Origin: Palsa-147 sp036513895
GTDB taxonomy: Bacteria > Acidobacteriota > Terriglobia > Acidiferrales > UBA7541
Assembly: GCA_036513895.1 (NCBI GenBank)
Contig: DATBYF010000075.1
Coordinates: forward strand, 1-64,000
Reading direction: 5' to 3'
Length of the DNA: 64,000 bases
Below are positions 61,394-64,000 of the stretch, in pieces (position 1 is the first letter of the stretch; every line of letters starts with the position of its first letter). The notes beneath the pieces are model-generated. The model saw only the letters and a list, made by a program, of their open reading frames with translations. It was not told the origin of the DNA and searched no databases. Both the position numbers and the translations under genes were made by a program.

Positions 61394-62560
61394 TTAGTTG
61401 GTGAGCCGCACTGGCTTTCTCACCGGGGGTTTTTTGTCGCGGCGATCCCAGATTTCCCAATGCACCGGCGAGTGAAAGATTGGCGGGCCGCCCGCTTCGG
61501 CGGCGGGCATGTGGAATTGCACGTTGATAAAAACTTCCTGTTGAAGTCCTGACGGTTCAAACGATGTATTCCTCACCAGATCCATCGCGGCGCGGCTCAA
61601 ATCCGGATAGGAATTTTGAAGCGCCTCGGCGTCGAGCACCCGGCCCTCCTGCGCGTCCAAAATCGCGTGTACGATTACCGGCTGAAAATAAGTTGACGTA
61701 GGCGCATCGGAAGGATCAACGCGCATTGGAAAGCGATTCGGAAATCCAAGCGCGAACGATCCGCCGGCATCCACCATTTCGGGCGTCGGCTTGAAGAGAT
61801 TCGGATCAAGATCTTTCGCGTCTTCGAGACTCTCCACGTGGGCCTGAACGGCGAGACGCCCTTCTTCATAGATTGAAACTTCCCGCGCAATGGTGTGGCT
61901 GTGAAATTCAGCGGCGCCGTCGTAATTGTAGACGGCAAAAATTCCCGGAGCTTCCGACCATGTCTGCAAAAGGCCGGTCGTGGGATCCACGCAATATTCC
62001 CTTTCGTACCAGGAGCGTGGCGCGGGATTCGGCGGAACGGCGGCGCTGAGCAGCAAGCAGCGCATCTCTTTGCCGTCACGATTCACGTCCGCGGCGCGCA
62101 TTGCGTAGCCGCCAGCGCGGGTACTTACGGGCCAGAGCAGCGCGGCGCGCACCATCTGAACGCGGAGTGGAACGGGCTCGGCAGGATTCGTGCCGTATGT
62201 GTGATTGCCGTCTTGTATGCGCAGAGTAAGCGAATCGCCTAGCTGCGCAACCCAGCGGTGTTGCGAGCCCATGGCCTCCTCGTCCATCGTGCCTTCGCCT
62301 TCGTTCTGGCTGGTGCCGCTTGTCGTGAAGGAGACTTTGAGGGAGTAGGGAGTTGCGATGTCGTGCAGATTATAGTTTTGCCGGGCGCGATCAAGCAGAT
62401 CGAGTGCGGCGTTTCGGTCAGCCGGCTTCGTGAGTATGCGCGGCTGGCGCGTGACCATTTCGTGCGAGTCGGATGGCGGCGGATTTGTCTGAGCGAAAAT
62501 CGCCGGGACGCAGAGCAGGGAAGTAACGAAAGCGGCGAAGAACCGGGGGGTGGTTCTCAT
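61394..62560 (-). CDS. Exported protein with TonB-C-like C-terminal domain
   Basis: A 388-residue protein with a signal peptide (cleavage near AIFAQ). The central part is beta-rich and of unknown type. The last ~110 residues contain QPVIVHAILDAQEGRVLDAEAL, SYPDLSRAAMDLVRN and VFINVQFHMPA, the layout of a TonB C-terminal domain (strand, helix, two strands). No membrane-spanning TonB N-terminus or ExbB/ExbD pair accompanies it. Such stand-alone domains are frequent in Acidobacteriota. It is convergent with the glycine-rich gene, 31 bp apart. Confidence 0.7.
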   Translation of the reverse strand: MRTTPRFFAAFVTSLLCVPAIFAQTNPPPSDSHEMVTRQPRILTKPADRNAALDLLDRARQNYNLHDIATPYSLKVSFTTSGTSQNEGEGTMDEEAMGSQHRWVAQLGDSLTLRIQDGNHTYGTNPAEPVPLRVQMVRAALLWPVSTRAGGYAMRAADVNRDGKEMRCLLLSAAVPPNPAPRSWYEREYCVDPTTGLLQTWSEAPGIFAVYNYDGAAEFHSHTIAREVSIYEEGRLAVQAHVESLEDAKDLDPNLFKPTPEMVDAGGSFALGFPNRFPMRVDPSDAPTSTYFQPVIVHAILDAQEGRVLDAEALQNSYPDLSRAAMDLVRNTSFEPSGLQQEVFINVQFHMPAAEAGGPPIFHSPVHWEIWDRRDKKPPVRKPVRLTN

Positions 62561-62716
62561 TGTGCTTCCTCGAATCCAATGAATTCTTGGAGGGGACCGC
62601 TCGCGATTCTAGTCAAGATTCGGGTTGGGAAGCAATTCCAAAATTCTTGGTGGGCGTCGATAAATGACCTTCCTCCATTCTTGTCTCTCGTTTCAAAGGG
62701 CCTCTGAACAGGCAAA

Positions 62717-62751
62717 GTCAAAAACGCCGGCAGGATGCCGGCGCGACGAAA
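62717..62751 (+). repeat. Short palindromic repeat, family P, copy 1
   Basis: AAAAACGCCGGC, AGGAT, GCCGGC and GCGACGAAA form a hairpin-forming unit that recurs at 63249-63283 nearly unchanged and at 63338-63376 in diverged form. Confidence 0.65.
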
Positions 62752-62770
62752 ATCTCTCTTATCACCCCTC

Positions 62771-62867
62771 GAAGAGGGTGCAATTTTGTCTCGATTAGAA
62801 CTGGGTGGTGGTGATTGTTTTGTTTGAGTTGCGGACGTTTCTAATAAATTCCAGTCTCGATTAGAAA
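62771..62867 (-). repeat. Dispersed ~95-bp repeat, copy 2
   Basis: On the minus strand this segment repeats the arrangement seen at 26116-26205: TCTAATCGAGAC-type motifs 66 bp apart (62788-62800 and 62854-62867), an inverted TTTCTAAT-like motif between them, and the TGCACCCT string. Translated in the same frame it still reads SNRD, TKQ and SNRD, like the C-terminus of the protein at 25675-26211. Confidence 0.75.
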
Positions 62868-63193
62868 TTGCTTTTCGATTGAGTACTGGACTCCGCAAAT
62901 TTGCGTAGCATTCCGTGGCCCGGAAGCCAATCGGCGCCCATTGATAGTACCCGGGCAGTCTTCTCCGTGTTAACTCTATAATTATCATAGTGTTAGGTTA
63001 ATTGAATCGCCTGATTATATCATGTGTGAAGTGGTGCGTGCAAATCCACAGTGTGTAAGGGTTGGCGGAAGTGTTGGGGAATCAGCGGGATTCGGGCGCG
63101 AAAATCTCACGAAATTGTGGTCTTGATTTTGGCGAAAACGCGAAAGTGGACGGACGATCTTATTGACGAGGCTAGCTGTAATTGAATTGTGTT

Positions 63194-63215
63194 CCCGGAG
63201 GCAGGAGCCTCCGGG
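63194..63215 (+). repeat. Short palindromic repeat, copy 2 (pairs with 32637-32658)
   Basis: CCCGGAGGC with its complement CCTCCGGG, followed by CTCTAAAT. It matches the layout of 32637-32658. Confidence 0.55.
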
Positions 63216-63248
63216 CTCTAAATTAAACTTTTCTTTGCGCGGACGAAC

Positions 63249-63283
63249 GTCAAAAACGACGGCAGGATGCCGGCGCGACGAAA
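63249..63283 (+). repeat. Short palindromic repeat, family P, copy 2
   Basis: Differs from the copy at 62717-62751 by a single base over 35 positions (GACGGC in place of GCCGGC). Confidence 0.65.
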
Positions 63284-63337
63284 GAAACGGTGGGCTAGCC
63301 GTAGTTGGTGCGACGATGTGGGCGCGTGGCGAGTGTA

Positions 63338-63376
63338 AAAGATTCGGGGCAAGATGCCCGCGCCACGAAAGAAGCG
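63338..63376 (+). repeat. Short palindromic repeat, family P, diverged copy 3
   Basis: Keeps the GGCA, GATGCC, GCGC and ACGAAAGAA blocks of family P in order, with changes in the flanks. All three copies point the same way. Confidence 0.5.
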
Positions 63377-63419
63377 GCCGCGTTGACTTGCCGGCGGGCG
63401 CAGCATAAAATTCGCGGCG

Positions 63420-64000
63420 ATGCCCGATTCTTCGCCCCTCTCCGGACGGACCATTTCGCATTACCGCATCCTTGAAAAGCTTGGTGGTGGCGGGATGGGT
63501 GTCGTCTACAAGGCCGAGGACACTCGGCTCGACCGCGCCGTCGCTTTGAAATTCCTTCCTGACGATGTCGCGCACGACCCGCAGACGCTCGAACGCTTCA
63601 AGCGTGAAGCCAAAGCAACCTCCGCGTTGAATCACCCCAACATTTGCACGATTCATGACATTGGCGAGGACGCGGGACTGACATTTATCGCCATGGAGTA
63701 TCTGGAAGGCCAGACGCTCAAGAACCGGATTTCCGGCAAGCCACTGCCGCTCGACGAAACTCTCGACCTCGCAACTGAGATTGCGGATGCGCTTGATGCC
63801 GCGCACGCCAAGGGGATCGTGCATCGAGACATCAAACCAGCAAACATTTTCATCACGACGCGCGGACACGCCAAAATTCTCGATTTTGGCTTGGCGAAGC
63901 TCACGCCGGCCACGGCAAACGAGGACTTTTCAGGGCTCGCGACGGCGGCTGCCGAGGCCGTTTTGACCACGCCGGGTACGGCGATGGGTACGGCGGCCTA
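63420..64000 (+). CDS. Ser/Thr protein kinase, N-terminal part cut by window edge
   Basis: The first 193 codons of a Hanks-type Ser/Thr kinase. The glycine loop LGGGGMG is at residues 21-27, the ATP lysine K44 (ALKFLP), catalytic HRDIKPAN at 135-142 and DFG at 155-157. The sequence ends in the activation segment, and the reading frame is open at the window end. The opening ISHYRILEKLGGGGMGVVYK is the style of acidobacterial kinases that often continue into a membrane helix and TPR or beta-propeller domain. Start ATG 63420 is supported by frame and similarity; no strong ribosome site is visible. Confidence 0.95.
   Translation, partial: MPDSSPLSGRTISHYRILEKLGGGGMGVVYKAEDTRLDRAVALKFLPDDVAHDPQTLERFKREAKATSALNHPNICTIHDIGEDAGLTFIAMEYLEGQTLKNRISGKPLPLDETLDLATEIADALDAAHAKGIVHRDIKPANIFITTRGHAKILDFGLAKLTPATANEDFSGLATAAAEAVLTTPGTAMGTAA

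Larger units (their letters stand above)
62561..63419. other. Repeat-rich intergenic island
   Basis: This 859-bp stretch carries no gene that I can support. It contains the second copy of the 95-bp repeat, three short palindromic repeats of one family and a fourth, different palindrome, all listed separately. Antisense ORFs that cross it (for example 62557-62988) are made largely of repeat sequence. The kinase promoter must lie at its right end. Confidence 0.7.

Noticed and set aside
62557..62988. 143-codon minus-strand ORF in the repeat island
   Set aside because: It consists mainly of the dispersed repeat and has no start signal; kept only as evidence for frame conservation in the repeat.
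63015..63869. 284-codon minus-strand ORF
   Set aside because: Mostly antisense to the Ser/Thr kinase, with the rest made of short palindromic repeats.

Overview
The window reads as chromosomal DNA of an Acidobacteriota, most likely class Terriglobia (subdivision 1). This is inferred from protein styles, not a marker gene: winged-helix DNA-binding domains fused to membrane and TPR segments, a giant S53 peptidase with Ig-like repeats, PilZ proteins, a kinase opening with the LGGGGMGVVYKAEDTRLDR-type sequence, and several exported proteins of unknown function. Coding density is high, GC is moderately high, and many long ORFs antisense to real genes are composition artefacts.

Layout. 1-2 kb: the first codons of an IS110-like transposase (minus), then pdxT, a low-molecular-weight phosphatase and a DtxR/MntR-type regulator. 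2-9 kb: exported and membrane proteins, an alpha/beta hydrolase, an NmrA-like protein, a CDP-alcohol phosphatidyltransferase and an exported protein with a second copy at 28.5 kb. 9-17 kb: two membrane-tethered OmpR-type winged-helix proteins flank a 1454-residue S53 peptidase. 17-26 kb: accessory-looking DNA with secreted proteins, DinB, a frameshifted LytTR gene, TetR, a HAF-repeat protein, GreB, and two gene-free stretches of about 0.67 kb. 25.6-31.6 kb: a CxxC/HTH protein whose 3' end lies in a dispersed repeat, a TPR protein, the radical-SAM enzyme AmrS, a CPBP-like membrane protein lacking its catalytic Glu pair, and two PilZ proteins. 32.8-36.2 kb: a PLP decarboxylase, a small molybdenum-related cluster (Mop, exported Moco-fold protein, HTH-TOBE regulator), an F420/FMN-type oxidoreductase and tRNA-Phe. 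36.5-46.8 kb: an M1 aminopeptidase, a compact rnj-rimI-uppP-ftsK operon, a GlsB-like protein, and a convergent pair suggesting polyamine synthesis (deoxyhypusine synthase-like and pyruvoyl arginine decarboxylase). 47-57.6 kb: a 5'-nucleotidase, sdhCAB, an M19 dipeptidase, a cyclophilin, a Clp_N-like protein, mdh and icd, so three TCA steps sit within about 9 kb. 57.8-64 kb: an esterase, exported proteins, a TonB-C-like protein, a repeat-rich intergenic island and the start of a Ser/Thr kinase.

The most notable non-gene signals are dispersed repeats. One roughly 95-bp family occurs at 26.1 and 62.8 kb and encodes the C-terminus of a protein at the first site. There are also GTAG-headed REP-like hairpins, a repeat shared between the IS110 flank and 32.7 kb, and three short palindromic repeats at 62.7-63.4 kb. 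I found no CRISPR array, prophage or complete insertion sequence.
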